Shown piece after piece: positions 11,915 to 23,324 of a stretch of 64,000 nt of DNA. The stretch's first letter is position 1; each line of letters starts with the position of its first letter. Position numbers and translations under genes: made by a program. Below the pieces are notes generated by a model. The model saw nothing but the letters and a program-made list of their open reading frames with translations. It was not told the origin of the DNA and ran no database searches. The stretch lies in contig CM071567.1 of assembly GCA_036426205.1 (NCBI GenBank), positions 293,815,493-293,879,492 on the forward strand. Reading direction: 5' to 3'. The stretch is from Ascaphus truei (Eukaryota > Chordata > Amphibia > Anura > Ascaphidae).

Positions 11915-12887
11915 TGAAAGGACTGAGGTATTACACCTTACTCAAAATCCCGTAAGTTCTATATTTATTCAGACGTTTATATCTTTCATAATACTGTATG
12001 TGTTTTTATCTTCTAAACGTTGAAGAGTTTCCCCAATATAGTTGTCTCTGTCAATAATGACAGTACCACCACCCTTAGCTGCTGCATTTATAACCATCGT
12101 TTTATTCTCTCTTAATGCTGTTATTTCTTGAGTTCTTAAGCTTTTTTTTTAACATTTAATATAGTTTTCTTTCTAAATGTTCTATATCATCTTGAACCAG
12201 ACTTTCAAATGCTTCTAGAAAGTTCCCCTTAATAAAACTCGGATAGAGATGAGATCTCTTTTTTTAGGAATAATAATAATAATTTGCAGAATAATTGTTT
12301 TCTATAATTGGTTTATTTTCCCATTTCTGTTTGCAAGTCAATTTTCTAATAAATGTGTGTATATATATTTATATATATATTACAAATCCTTCATTCTACA
12401 AGATGGGGCAAATGTAATATGAAATACATCCTTTGTGTCTAAGTTTGATGTTTTTTATGTTTTTTTTGCTGGATTTGTACCCGCCTCTCCTCCCTCTTTT
12501 AATAGCTCCTCTCATTTTCTCTTCAGAGACGATGCTATCCTGCAAGCCTCCTTCATTGTCTGACCATTGTCTTTTTCTCATATTCCTCTCCATTTATTGT
12601 CTCTGTTTGCTAAATAGAAAAAAAGGAACTTGCTGGGCGAAAGTAGGGGAAGTGGAGTAATGGGATTCTTCCCTAGCTTGAAAATATCTCTAAACTAAAT
12701 TCATTATCCTCATATTTTCTAAAAATGGGATTCCTTTTCTCCATTCCCTTTTGTACCTTATAATGATCATTTCTATATGTTCTCTCATTTCTTATATGTT
12801 CTCTCATTTCTTATATGTTCATTAATTTTTATAAAAGACCCCCTTGCATCTGCACTTTTTTTTAAATCTCTAGTTGCTTTATTGTTG
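11915..12887 (-). pseudogene. Penelope-like element ORF remnant, RT-proximal part
   Basis: On the minus strand the region around 11920-12290 reads as AKGGGTVIIDRDNYIG followed by ETLQRLEDKNTYSI, preceded by HLYPSFIKGNFLEAFES and LVQDDIEHLERKL. This is the segment that leads into the reverse transcriptase of Penelope-like elements (known pattern: ...IKPADKGGAVV..., ...Y..E...L.D...Y). It is broken by frameshifts and stops, notably around a T-run at 12142. Toward 12660 it is basic and glycine/arginine-rich (RGRRGGYKSSKK), as in PLE N-terminal regions. The RT catalytic core and GIY-YIG endonuclease are absent; the fragment stops near 11915. A 20-bp phrase TTATATGTTCTCTCATTTC is tandemly duplicated at 12777-12822. 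Confidence 0.65.
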
Positions 12888-12978
12888 GTATAGATCAGGG
12901 GTGCTCAACTCCAGTCCTCAAGATCCCCCAACAAGTCGGGGTTTGAGGATATCCCAGCTTTAGCACAGGTGGCTCAAT

Positions 12979-13313
12979 TTACACTGGCGACACATCCTAT
13001 TCTAACATTTCCCGCACGGCAGGATGCGTGCGGGCCGCGTGGTGACGCGGCATGTCCGCGCGTCACTGTGACGTCACTGCCACGTGGCGCGCCCGGCTTC
13101 CCCGACATCTCCTGAAGGTAAGCGGGGGTACGGGGAAGCAGAAGGGGCACAGCAGGAGCAGCCAGGGGATCGGGAAGGGGGACAAAAATGCGCGCAAGTG
13201 GAGGGTGTGCATGGAGGAGATGCGGCTGGCGCGCGGTCTAGTTTCAGCGCCAGCCGGAGTAAAGCCCCGGCCAATTAGGGGCAAAAGTTAGAATAAGATG
13301 TGTCGCAGCAGTA
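12979..13313. mobile_element. GC-rich MITE with 24-bp inverted ends
   Basis: Left end ACTGGCGACACATC then CTATTCTAAC; right end GTTAGAATAAGATGTGTCGC then AGCAGT. They are inverted copies with a few mismatches. The interior is CpG-rich (GCGCGC, TGACGTCACTG). Target duplication is unclear, so the superfamily is left open. Confidence 0.6.
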
Positions 13314-13610
13314 GGCTGCGCTTATAGTGCCGGCGACGCTGCGACGCGTCAAAACAAATGCATTGTCGCCGTCGCGTGCGCTTATAGTGCACGCAACGGC
13401 GACAAAGTGACGTAGCAACAGTGCTACCAGAAATCTGGTAGTCACTGTTATTTGATTTTTTTTCGGCGACTGTCTCCCCTTGTGGCAAATCGGGAGCTTC
13501 TCCGTGCCTCTGTCCGCCCCTTTTATGACGTCGCCCAAAACCCAATTACAACTCTTGCAAATGGCGACGGTGACGTCATCGGCCGCGTCATCGTCGCTAT
13601 AAGCACGGCC
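13314..13610. mobile_element. Harbinger-like MITE (TTATAGTGC family)
   Basis: Begins GGCTGCGCTTATAGTGC and ends CTATAAGCACGGCC followed by TAA. Interior phrases CAGTGCTACCAGAAATCTGG and AATCGGGAGCTTCTCCGTGC are shared almost exactly with the copy at 63227-63485. Confidence 0.7.
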
Positions 13611-13644
13611 TAAGCCACTGATTGAGCCACCTGTGCTGAAGTTT

Positions 13645-13760
13645 TCTCCTTGAGAAGGTGCCATAGTGGGCGTGAAACGCGTGGGAGAGTAGTTTGTGCT
13701 GTTTGTTTTTTATGTAGTTTAATAAAGAAGATTTTTAACCTCTTTGCTGGTGAGTTCTTA
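13645..13760 (+). ncRNA. hammerhead-like RNA motif with AATAAAG tail
   Basis: Order: stem I TCTCC (13645-13649), TTGAGAA (13650-13656), one extra G, stem II GTGCC / GGCGT (13658-13662 and 13669-13673), GAAA (13674-13677), CGCGTG, stem I GGAGA (13684-13688). Stem I pairs 5/5; stem II pairs with two G-U wobbles. Position 17 is G, which would block cleavage, so this copy is predicted inactive. AATAAAG and TTTTTAACCTCTTTG follow about 35-50 bp downstream. Confidence 0.55.
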
Positions 13761-14233
13761 CCTTTTTTCATGGAGCAGATGGACAACCGATCCTTACCCT
13801 TTCCTGTTGTCACGTGAGAGGATCAACGTTCACCACCGGATGCACATGCAGGGGAGACGCTTCTGAGCAGCGTCAGGACTGTAGCTGGAAGGAGGGGGAG
13901 CAAAGCGGTGGTTTATTGTGAGTAGAGTGTACTCCACACTGGGCACAGCCGGGGCTAGGGAGATGGAGTGAGTACATTTTCACATTATATTGTCCCCATT
14001 GCGGTTAGCCCTCTTTGTTACCCCCATTATCATGCTTTGAATTTACAGCCCTTTAACCCACATATTCCGGTGTCAACTCCTTTAAAGAATCTACCTTATT
14101 CATTATTGCCTTTTCAGGCACTGCTGACCATTACTCTTGGAGCTTGTACACGGTTGTTGTTTCCAGTCCTATCCTCAAAACCTGACTTGTTGGGGGATCT
14201 CGAGAACTGGAGTTGAGCACCCCTGGTATAGAT

Positions 14234-14616
14234 ATTCTCTTTATTTGCATGACATTTTTGTTGATCATCTCCTTTTCTGTGGTGGTGGTTGTCCATGTCT
14301 TTCTTCCAACTGTGATAACAGCCATCCTCATAGCTCTGTCTATCTCTATTACATTTCTTTTGCTTATTATATATGATGTCCTTTTCCTTTGTATTTAATC
14401 TTTCTTTGATGTATGTTTCTATTTTGACATATTCTTCCATTCCATGAAAGGATCTAGTCTATCTATCATGGTGGCAATTTCTTTAGCTATTTTACTTAAA
14501 GATTGCCTTCTATGGCAAAGCAGTCTGTTCCATTCTTCAAAAAAGAACCTTATTATCTAAATCAAATGTTGGTTGTTTTAACATTCTTAGTCCACTTGTG
14601 ATTCTGATATTATAGA
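14234..14616 (-). pseudogene. Penelope-like element ORF remnant, middle part
   Basis: Minus-strand reading gives NIRITSGLRMLKQPTFDLDN, then an EEWNRLLCHRRQSLSKIAKE segment and further basic sequence (CNRDRQSYEDGCYHSWKK). PLE N-terminal regions have the order ...LRxxWDxxTLxxYxxxxRIPRGLR...P..., then E.W...L..CS..L...I. It lies between the two large insertions and continues the same decayed gene as the neighbouring PLE segments. Confidence 0.6.
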
Positions 14617-14914
14617 AGGGGAAGGCAGCTCTCGCTTCAGCCTAATAATACAAATTTAAGTCTGGTGCAATAGGAATTGGTAAATTAGTACAAGGGCACA
14701 GAAAATACAGAATCCCTCTGAATGCACTCTATATTTCTGATAGTGTAATGATGATGAATATTAAAATACTTTAATAAAGAAATATTAAAGAAGGTATATA
14801 GGTTGGTGAATAGATCTATGCCCAATCAAAAAGCAACATGGATGTGTCAATAAATTAGGTATTCATATTATATATATTTTATAGATAGCTAATAATAGCA
14901 TATATATATAATAT

Positions 14915-14951
<37 letters not shown>

Positions 14952-17126
14952 TACTTCCATAAATGTATATATTGTATTAGAAAACCCAGAGATTTCAGCC
15001 AGACAGCAAGGAATATTGTTACACCAGGTTGGTATAGTAGGAGGTTAGATGATTCTGGTAGTATAACCCCATCTGCCTCTTATCCCAACAATTTTGACAA
15101 TGACACTTATGGTATATTAATCGTGAGAATATGCTTGCTGAGGGTTGAACAAAATGGATCAGTATTGTATAAAATCTAGACCATATTGCTGATACAATAG
15201 TATCTTGTGTTGCTCAGATGTTTCTAGCTTCTATTGTAGTGAGCAATGTAGCAAGTTAATACTACTGTGTCAGAGTAGAATGTATCAAGTTATCAGTGTG
15301 GCAAACGTAATATTCTGCATTAAAAGAACTCACACACGGCTGCTATATTCATATGATCCCTTGGGTGCTTTTTCCATCATGAGATGATAGCATGAGGTAG
15401 GACTGCCTCTCTATTATAGTATCAGTTGTAGTTGACACAGCAGTAAATGGTAACCCAAGGTAATCTGATTTTAATCAATATTCTAGGTGGACTCTTGGGT
15501 AAATAGCTAAGTGTCCCTAGTAAAGTAAATTCATTTAGCGTAGGCCATGTGACAACAGTAAGAAGGTCATGGGGTTACAAACAAATGCTTGGTGTACTGA
15601 GTATTGAGTGTAGATATGTATAGTACCTGGTGTAATTGCACAGGACCAATATATAGTTATGAGATAGGTCCCAGAGATATTATGGGACAATGCAGGGTAA
15701 TTGGCACGCTGTAATTTCCCAGCATATTGTAGTAAGACCACAGAGACAATCAGGAGGTTTGTATGTCAAATCGTAAACAATCCGTTAGGGAGTACACTGT
15801 GTGCCAAGAGCTCCTCTGTGTGTATCAGCGTCACAGGCGGGCTTATGCCGATGTATCAGCTTACGGCCCAACACTTGCACTGATTGGTTAGTCACTGGGT
15901 GATGCCGGTGTACCGGCTTATAGCCAAACAAATACACGGCTAAATTAGTCACCAGAGGAATACATATATGAGGCGCGGCGTTTATGGCAGTAAGCCAGTC
16001 CCTATCCCAGGCAGACTTAAAGTTGCAACAATGGGGTGTACTGGATGGAGTAGAAGTCTATCAGTAAAGTAGGCACACCTAGTGTGTAATGCACGGTGTC
16101 TCATCGATCACTGTATCAATTTATAGCCTCTTTTAAACTAGATAGAATAGATATAAGTAACTCCCTTCCATTGCAACAAGAAAGTGCTTTGTATGGCACA
16201 GCACTTTCAAAACTGCCACCCCGTATGCGTAACACCGTGACGTCACTGCGCACACATCACCTGGTTACCTATATACATATCTACACTCTATACTCAGCAC
16301 ACCGAGCATTTGTTTGTAACCCCGTGACCTTTTTACTGTTGTCACATGGCCTACGCTATATGAATACACTTTACTAGGGACACTTAGCTATTTACCCAAG
16401 AGTCCACCTAGAATATTGATTAAAATCAGATTACCTTGGGTGTCACTTACAACTGATACTATAATAGAGAGGCAGTCCTACCTCATGCTATCATCTCATG
16501 ATGGAGAAAGCACCCAAGGGATCATATGAATATAGCAGCCGTGTGTGAGTTCTTTTAATGCAGAATATTACGTTTGCCACACTGATAACTTGATACATTT
16601 TACTCTGACACCGTAGTATTAACTTGCTACATTGCTCACTACAATAGAAGCTAGAAACATCTGAGCAACACAAGATACTATTGTATCAGCAATATGGTCT
16701 AGATTTTATACAATACTGATCCCTTTTGTTCAATCCCCAGCAAGCATATTCTCACGATTAATATACCATAAGTGTCATTGTTACTAATTGTCAACATTGT
16801 TGGGATAAGAGGCAGATTCCAGAATCCTCTAACCTCCTACTACTGTATATGCCAACCTGGTATAACAATATTCCTTGCTGTCTGGCTGAAATGACTGTGT
16901 TTTCTAATACAATATATACATTTTTGGAGGTATATACATTTGTATACTATTTATACACGTCCATGTTTCTTTTTGATTGGCCATAGATTTATTCAGCAAT
17001 CTATATACCGTCTTTAATATTTCTTTATTAACGTATTTTAATGTTCATCGTCATTACACTATCAGAAGTATAGAGTGCATTCAGAGGGATTCTGTCTTTT
17101 CTTTGCCCTACCCTTGGGCTAGCTAA
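14617..17126. mobile_element. 2.5-kb element with ~0.9-kb inverted arms
   Basis: It lies between the two halves of the Penelope-like reading (EQYL at about 17127 and RITSGLR at about 14610). Left arm 14691-15632 and right arm 16258-17108 are reverse complements at high identity with small gaps. Matching 60-codon frames at 15205-15387 (+) and 16491-16673 (-) differ at only a few residues. A 625-bp unpaired spacer (15633-16257) is unique. Arm tips are AGGGCA...AGAAAA. There is no transposase. I could not settle the terminal bases or target duplication. It could be a foldback DNA transposon or two inverted copies of another repeat. Confidence 0.75.
14875..14948. repeat. AT microsatellite
   Basis: (TA)n with interruptions, present in the left inverted arm but much shorter in the right arm, so it expanded after the arms formed. 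Confidence 0.9.
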
Positions 17127-17300
17127 GTATTGTTCTAAAGCTACACCATCTCACCATTGTCTCATTTCTAAATGTAATCATTTTTCTAATGTGTCTAATT
17201 GTGCATTTAAATCATCCTGTTCAGGAAATAATTGTTCAAATTGATTTTCTGAAAACATTTGATCCCTATTGAGACTTCTTTGGGCTCTTGTGATAAATAT
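17127..17300 (-). pseudogene. Penelope-like element ORF remnant, N-terminal part
   Basis: Minus strand reads QFEQLFPEQDDLNAQLDTLE, then HLEMRQW, stop, DGVALEQYL. This matches the PLE N-terminal pattern L..LE......LR.WWD...L..Y. Two in-frame stops are visible. It is separated from its continuation at 14616 by the inverted-arm element. Confidence 0.6.
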
Positions 17301-17588
17301 TGTCTTTTTAATAGGCATATTAACAATATATTTTAAGATGCAGCTAGTTCAAAAAGAGTATAATTTCTACAGTGTATTATAATCAGACACAAGCTATCCA
17401 AAGTTACAGTGTATCCTTTATCCATTAACTATCTGATTTTAGATCTCCCTATTTAATATCAGGATGGTTAGATAAATATAATATTTCTAAAAAATTCATT
17501 GATTAGCTTTGTGTACAAAAGAGAATGAGAGTTTGGGGAAAGGGGGATAGAAGTGGTGAATACAGAAGAATAATAGTGGCCCTTCTTA

Positions 17589-18036
17589 GGCCTGGGACCC
17601 GGTGCGCCCGGCGGTGCGGGCGGCCACACGCGAGTTCCCCACCAGGAGGGGAATCCTCTCGAGCCGGTCCCGGTCCCCCCTGGCTGCACAGCTTACTACA
17701 CGCTGTGACGCATCAGCCGTTACGGTATACGAGAGAATGGTGATCCCTAGCGTTGACGCGTCACGTGGTGTGGCTGTGAGCCAATGAGGAGGGGAGGCTT
17801 TGGGAGGAGGAGAGGCTTCGGGGAGCGGGGAGGAGTGTGGGGGGAAAGCAGCGTGAGTGCCTGTCTGTGTGTGTGTATGTGTGTGTCTGAGTGCCTATCT
17901 GTGTGTGTGTGTGTATGTGTGTGCCTGAGTGCGTGAGTGCCTGCCTCTGTGTGTGTGTGGCGTCTGTGTCTGTGTCTGTCAGCGCCCCGCCTGTCTGCAG
18001 TGCGGGAGCGCTGATGGAGGGAGCGGGGCCTTCGCC
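17589..18036. mobile_element. GC-rich Harbinger-like MITE
   Basis: Starts GGCCTGGGACCC, ends GGGGCCTTCGCC, weak inverted ends, flanked by TTA on both sides (17586-17588, 18037-18039). Interior is CpG-rich and contains a TG-rich stretch at 17863-17965. Same style as 4695-5086. Confidence 0.55.
17863..17965. repeat. TG-rich microsatellite
   Basis: Interrupted (TG)n with TGAGTGCCT spacers, inside the MITE above. Confidence 0.9.
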
Positions 18037-18039
18037 TTA

Positions 18040-19140
18040 GACAAACGATCACTCTGAATAGCATGTAGCAAGAAGCAGAGAGCGGACCAGGTATCTACTG
18101 CACAGGAGACCGTTAGTCTCGGACCATGTAACATGACGGCAAACAGTGACATGTCACGTCGTACCCAGCACCCAACGTGCATTTTGGCTGGTAAAGCAGC
18201 TTCTTCCGGTGTCGCACATCCCCAGGAATCCCCGGTGTGCTCTTTTTTTGTGCACAAGGAACATTAAACTGTCAGGAAGTGGAAATGGTCCGCTTTCAAA
18301 GGAGGTGGGTACAGGTGTGGGCAGTAGAGTTCAAAAGTATCATATGACAATAGGATTTTTCCAGCATCTGAAGTTGTGTGTTTTGGTCCTGTTGGGTCTG
18401 AAACCAGTATCCACTTCAAATATTTTAGGAGGTGTGACATTTAAATATACTTGGCATAGCCTTTAGCAGATCTCCAAAGGTACCTTAGGTGTGTTTCTTT
18501 TTCAGCACAGGTATTTTTGTGGCTCCGTACTGGGTTATCTTTAATGTTTTTGACTCAATTCCAAACTATGGTGGGTTGTGATTGTAATGCCTCTGCATGA
18601 TTATTATAATGTCTCTCCATTGTGCATTGTACGTACCAATAAATCAAATTACTTTCCCTTTTTGAGTTGTTGGCTTATCTTTTGTTTTTCTTTTTTGAAA
18701 TTGTTTGAATTAATTCTTCCACGGTTTCGGAGCGGGAGCGCACTGAATGGGCATCCTACAGCCCTTTATATTTAAATGTACCTGAATTTATGGACAACAC
18801 TCAATTTACTTATCTGGTGGGATGGTGGGGATATTAGTTAGCAAGTGTTTGGGGTTATAAGAGAGGCAGGATTCTACATATATATTTTTCTATACCTAAT
18901 AGGGTAATTATGACTAAGGCAAAATAAACACCTCCTTCGGCAGGGATATCACAGCTGCAGGGGGGTGTTTCTCACTGCCCTGCACAAACATACTAAGTGC
19001 AGTCTGGACACTTTGGTAGTGGACTCTTAGGTTTGGAGACCCAGATAGACATCATTCTTGTCCAGTTTTACTGGTTGCTCCCTGGTTGTTCTCAGTATCA
19101 GTATGGATTTACTTAACAAACCAGGTGTATGTGTGGGAGT
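18040..19140. other. no gene recognised
   Basis: Mixed-composition intergenic DNA. No coding or repeat landmark identified. Confidence 0.4.
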
Positions 19141-19145
19141 AACTA

Positions 19146-19583
19146 CCGTATTTCCTCGATTCTAAGACGCCATCGATTCTAAGGTGTACCGTTGATTTAA
19201 TAAAAATATGTTGGGGGGGGGGGGGAAATCAATCCATTTAAATGAGCAATTATTTTTTTTACTAGCAGACAATAGCATACATTTATCCACACTGCACTAT
19301 ACTACATTAGTGCTTAGCACTGTATACTTTACATCTCCACTGTGGCTGCTCCAGCTGATCCCCTCTGCACCTCCTGCAGTTAAACAAGAGTCGCAGGGGG
19401 TGGGGGAGGTCCGTGATCGTAGCCGGTTGCCGAGCACCTACTTGGTGCTGTAAACATCCTTGCTGCGGCTGCTCCAGCAACGCCCCACTGTTTTTATTTT
19501 TAAACATCAATCCTATGACGCATCCCAATTTCAAACATATGAAAATGGGAAACAAGGTGCGTCTTAGAATCGAGGAAATCCGG
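19146..19583. mobile_element. MITE with CGATTCTAAGACGC inverted ends
   Basis: Left CCGTATTTCCTCGATTCTAA followed by GACGC; right GCGTCTTAGAATCGAGGAAA followed by TCCGG. About 24 of 26 end bases are inverted matches. A TA precedes the left end; the right flank is TGTA. No coding capacity. This end sequence is a common vertebrate MITE type. Confidence 0.75.
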
Positions 19584-19589
19584 TGTATG

Positions 19590-20218
19590 TATGTGTGTGT
19601 GTGTGTGTATATATATATATAAATATATCTGTGCCCATACCTTGAGAAGTGTGAATACTACACGCCATATTTAATCCACTTAGGTATGATTCTGCACTCA
19701 CTTCTTGGGTTTTCTTTAAGTTCAGCAACAGGGAAACACTTTTCTTTCTCGCATTTACTGCCATTATCACTGTTTCTTAGCTGGCACCCAACCCCTTTTT
19801 GATTGTTACAATCCTTACACCTACCAATTACTAAACTGAGCAGGAATATCCACCCCCTTGGGGAACCAGTTTACCTACAATATTCGTGTAAGAACCTCAG
19901 CCCTCCCTGTCTTCAAAGCTGTACTTTACAAACAGCCTTATGCAGAAGCTCACAGACTATATTAGTTTAAAAACTATTGAGCTCAATTTAAAGGGCACAA
20001 AACTTCTTATTTAGTTTGTATATATTTAAGGAATAACATTATTAAAAGCTAAGTTTTATTATTAATCACTATTCCCTGCTGTACATACAGTATTTGAAGA
20101 CTAATGCTATTAAAAGTTAAGTTTTATATTAATCATGGTTTAGTATCTAATATGGAATACTTTTGAGTGTTTCTTGAGGTGTGTATCCTTCTTTAGGGAT
20201 TACTTTCTCCTTTGTGTA
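19590..20218. other. no gene recognised
   Basis: (GT)n/(AT)n microsatellite at 19587-19622, then plain sequence. A short direct repeat TATTAAAAG.TAAGTTTTAT occurs near 20040 and 20107. Confidence 0.4.
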
Positions 20219-21019
20219 TGTAACCCTTCTATGGTACCCCACCCGACATGAGATTGGGGGGTACACTCCTTCTGGTCACTGAGTGGTCTGGGTGCTGTGA
20301 CCTGCTGGTAAACAGGAGGGCTGAGGGCTCCGCGGTGTTGTGGGGAGAACCAGGACAGGGACAGGAGGTGGTGTGGGACAGGGTACCTTGCTCTCTCTGG
20401 GTGGTGCAGTGCCTCCAGCCAGTAGGGATCCCCTGGGGTCTCCAGAGGAGAGACCCCCACTGACACTCCATTCTCCTCACACCAGGAACAGTGATACACA
20501 CACAGCAGCTTCTTTCTGTGGTTCTTTATTCAGAGCAGCATACACAGCATACAGCAGAACATCATAGGCCTGATCTTGCTCTCTGCATTTCTGCTCATGG
20601 CAGCTTAACTTCCCCTCCCTCCTCACCCAGGTGGGGCAGGAGGGAGAGAACTCTTCTTGGCTTGCTATCTCTCTCTGATCTCTCTGAAGACTAACTCATC
20701 ACTAACTGAATTTGGGAATATGTCTCAATTTGAATATCCTCAGGGAGTGTTTCTAGCTTTGAATCATTACAACTCAAAGCTGGATACCGATTGGCTCACA
20801 CACACATTAGGGGGTGTTCCAACCCATATCCACCCTTTGGATTAACACATTCAAATGTTGCTTAGGCCCGCCTCTGAATATTGCTACAATACTTCAGAGC
20901 TGAAACTCACAAACAGGCCAACTGAAAGAATTAACCTTTCCACTGCCTGTTCTAACAGGACTGACAGAGGAAAGGCCCAGAATTAGCAATAGCTGCCGAA
21001 GGCCAGGCTATATGTATTA
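20219..21019 (+). mobile_element. LTR-like sequence, TGTAACCC family
   Basis: Begins TGTAACCCTTC and contains GGTAAACAGGAGGGCTGAGG and CTCCGCGGTG, matching the minus strand at 29.4-29.6 kb (GGTAAACAGGAGGCCGGAGA, CTCCGCGGTG). A TTCTTTATTCAGAGCAGCAT phrase resembles one in the copy at 49.6 kb. These are consistent with an LTR. Its right side is interrupted by the Tc1 element. Confidence 0.45.
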
Positions 21020-21633
21020 CAGTGGTAAGAAAAAGTTTGTGAACCCCAATGAAAATTATGGAAATTCCATAGTTTTTCCATGATAACCTTTTTGAATCAA
21101 AACCAATCTTTTCTTAAATATTCAATAGGGGTTATATTAACCAATTCCATGTCTTTCAAACAAAATAATGTATACATTAGACAAAATGAGTAATTAAGGG
21201 TCAGAGTATGTGAAAAAGTAAGTGAAACACTAGTTTTATGACTTATAACTTAAAGGGGATAATTAGAATCAGGTGTTTAAATAATTAGGTACATCTTCTG
21301 GGGTGTGTTTGGGAGGCCCCACCTATATAAAGATTGGAAACTTTGTGAGTTTGGTCTTCACCATGCAGGTGTGGGAAATCACGACATGCCATGATCAAGA
21401 GGAATTATGGAGGACCTCCGAAAAGCAGTTATTGATGCTCATCAGTCTAAAAGGGTTACAAACCAATTCTAAGGACTTGGGGCTCCACAAATTCACTGTC
21501 AGACAAATGGAAAAAGTTTAAGATCACAGTCACTCTACCCAGGAGAGGTCATCCTACCAAAATCTCTCCAAGCACAAACCGGCAAATCATCCAGGAAGTA
21601 ACAAAGAACCCCAGAGTAACATCCAAGGGTCAG

Positions 21634-21673
21634 GACCCTGACGAAGCACCAACGTGCGAAACACGTTCAGGTC
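21634..21673 (+). ncRNA. hammerhead-like RNA motif, full core
   Basis: Stem I GACC (21634-21637), CTGACGA (21638-21644), one extra A, stem II GCAC-CAAC-GTGC (21646-21657), GAAA (21658-21661), CACGTTCA, stem I GGTC (21670-21673). All fixed hammerhead core bases C3 U4 G5 A6 G8 A9 and G12 A13 A14 are present, and TTC supplies a U-H cleavage dinucleotide. The extra A before stem II is not canonical but is shared by most copies here. It sits at the junction where the Tc1 sequence breaks off. Confidence 0.6.
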
Positions 21674-21963
21674 ACACATTTCCTGTAGCAGTCACAGCGG
21701 TGAGAGACGAGTCCTATGCGAGCGCATTCCATTCCTTGCCAACGGTGATCTCTGGAGTCCTTTCCCGTTGTTCCATGAGCCACAGCTCACCACCGCACTG
21801 TTTGTCTCATTGTACTTTCTGTTGCGCTATACTCGTGTGGTTAATGCTGCTATTATGTGTTTTTCATTTGAGAAATTCTTTTGTACAGTGTGTATTTCCT
21901 TAATACATACAGTGTTTTGTATATTCATATATCTCTTGTAATTTTGTATTTTTGCTTTTAATA

Positions 21964-22008
21964 CAGGCAGTCCTCGGTTATCCAATGGAATCTGTTCTGG
22001 AAGTAGTG
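21964..22008. mobile_element. Tigger-like element end
   Basis: CAGGCAGTCCTCGGTTATCC resembles pogo/Tigger termini (CAGGCATACCTCG...). A probable counterpart with GGATAACGCATTCCGGAG lies at 24425-24450 beyond the CR1, suggesting CR1 landed inside a small Tigger-like copy. The partner match is partial. Confidence 0.45.
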
Positions 22009-22235
22009 TTACATAGTTACATAGTTACATAGTAGATGAGATTGAAAAAAGACTTCCGTCCATCAAGTTCAACCTATGCTAAATTTAGACAACAGATACT
22101 TTATCCTATATCTATACTTATTGATCCAGAGGAAGGCAAACAAAAAACCCCATTAAGGGGAAAAATTAATTCCTTCCTGACTCCAAGAATTGGCAATCGG
22201 ATTAATCCCTGGATCAACATCCTTCCCATGTATAC

Positions 22236-23324
22236 TTATTTGGTATATCCCTGTATACCTTTCCCATCTAAAAAGATGTCCAACCTTTTTTTGAACAAAT
22301 CTATTGTATCTGCCATCACAGTCTCCATGGGTAATGAATTCCACATTTTAACTGCCCTAACTGTAAAGAACCCTTTCCTTTGTTGCTGGTGAAATTTCCT
22401 TTCCTCCAACCTTAAGGGATGGCCCCGAGTCCTTTGTACTGCTCGTGGGATGAATAGTTCTTTTGAAAGCTCCTTGTATTGTCCCTGAATATATTTGTAT
22501 ATAGTTATCATATCCCCTCTTAGACGCCTCTTTTCTAATGTAAATAAATCTAATTTAGCTAGCCTCGCCTCATAAGTTAAAATGTCCATCCCCTTTATTA
22601 ATTTGGTGGCTCTTCTCTGCACTCTCTCTAGTTCCATAATGTATTTTCTTAGGATTGGTGCCCAAAATTGTACTCCATATTCAAGGTGTGGTCTTACTAA
22701 TGCTTTGTAAAGGGGCATAATTATGTTTACTTCCCTTTCATTCATTGCCCGTTTGATACAAGATAAGATCTTGTTTGCCTTTGCAGCTACTGCATGACAC
22801 TGGGCACTATTGCTAAGCCTGTCTACAAGCACTCCTAAATCCTTCTCCATCAAGGATTCCCCCAATATATCTCCATTTAATTTGTAAGTCGCCTTTTTAT
22901 TCTTGTATCCCAAATGCATAACCTTACATTTATCTGTATTAAACCTCATCTGCCATTTACCTGCCCATGTTTCCAGTCTCTCCAAGTCCTTCTGAAGAGA
23001 AATTACATCCTGCTCTGATTCTATTACCTTACACAATTTAGTATCATCAGCAAAGATGGAGACTTTGCTCTCGATCCCAACCTCAAGGTCATTAATAAAC
23101 AAGTTAAAAAGCAGAGATCCCAGTACCGATCCCTGAGGTACTCCACTCACGACTTTAGCCCAACCTGAAAAAGTTCCATTTATGACAACCCTCTGTTGTC
23201 TGTCCTTTAACCAATTTTCAATCCAGGTGCATATATTATTACTGAGTCCAACTTTCTTTATTTTGTACACCAACCTCTTGTGTGAAACCGTATCAAAAGC
23301 CTTTGCAAAATCTACGTAGACCAC
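22236..23324 (-). pseudogene. CR1 ORF2, RT palm/thumb and C-terminus
   Basis: About 362 open codons. Residues 3-10 YVDFAKAF (first catalytic aspartate), 61-70 GVPQGSVLGS, 91-94 FADD (catalytic aspartates, about 23043-23054), then LERLETWAGKWQMRFNTDK and the thumb. The C-terminal region has MPLYKALVRPHLEYGVQFW, ERVQRRATKLIKGM, LEKRRLRGDMI and AVKMWNSLP, as in CR1 clade proteins, ending near GYTK. All RT catalytic residues are intact; inactivation comes from the 5' truncation and frameshifts. It cannot express a full ORF2 product. Confidence 0.92.

Larger units (their letters stand above)
12896..14225. mobile_element. hAT element inserted in the Penelope-like ORF
   Basis: Terminal inverted repeats CAGGGGTGCTCAACTCCAG (left end 12896) and its complement (right end 14225) match over about 21 bp. 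Both flanks carry the identical 8-bp GTATAGAT (12888-12895 and 14226-14233), the hAT target-duplication length. There is no transposase. Most of the 1.33 kb is younger sequence inserted in its foldback centre: a MITE at 12979-13313, a Harbinger-like MITE at 13314-13610 and a hammerhead-like motif at 13645. The GCACAGGTGGCTCAAT arm motif is shared with the small foldback at 38518. Confidence 0.9.
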
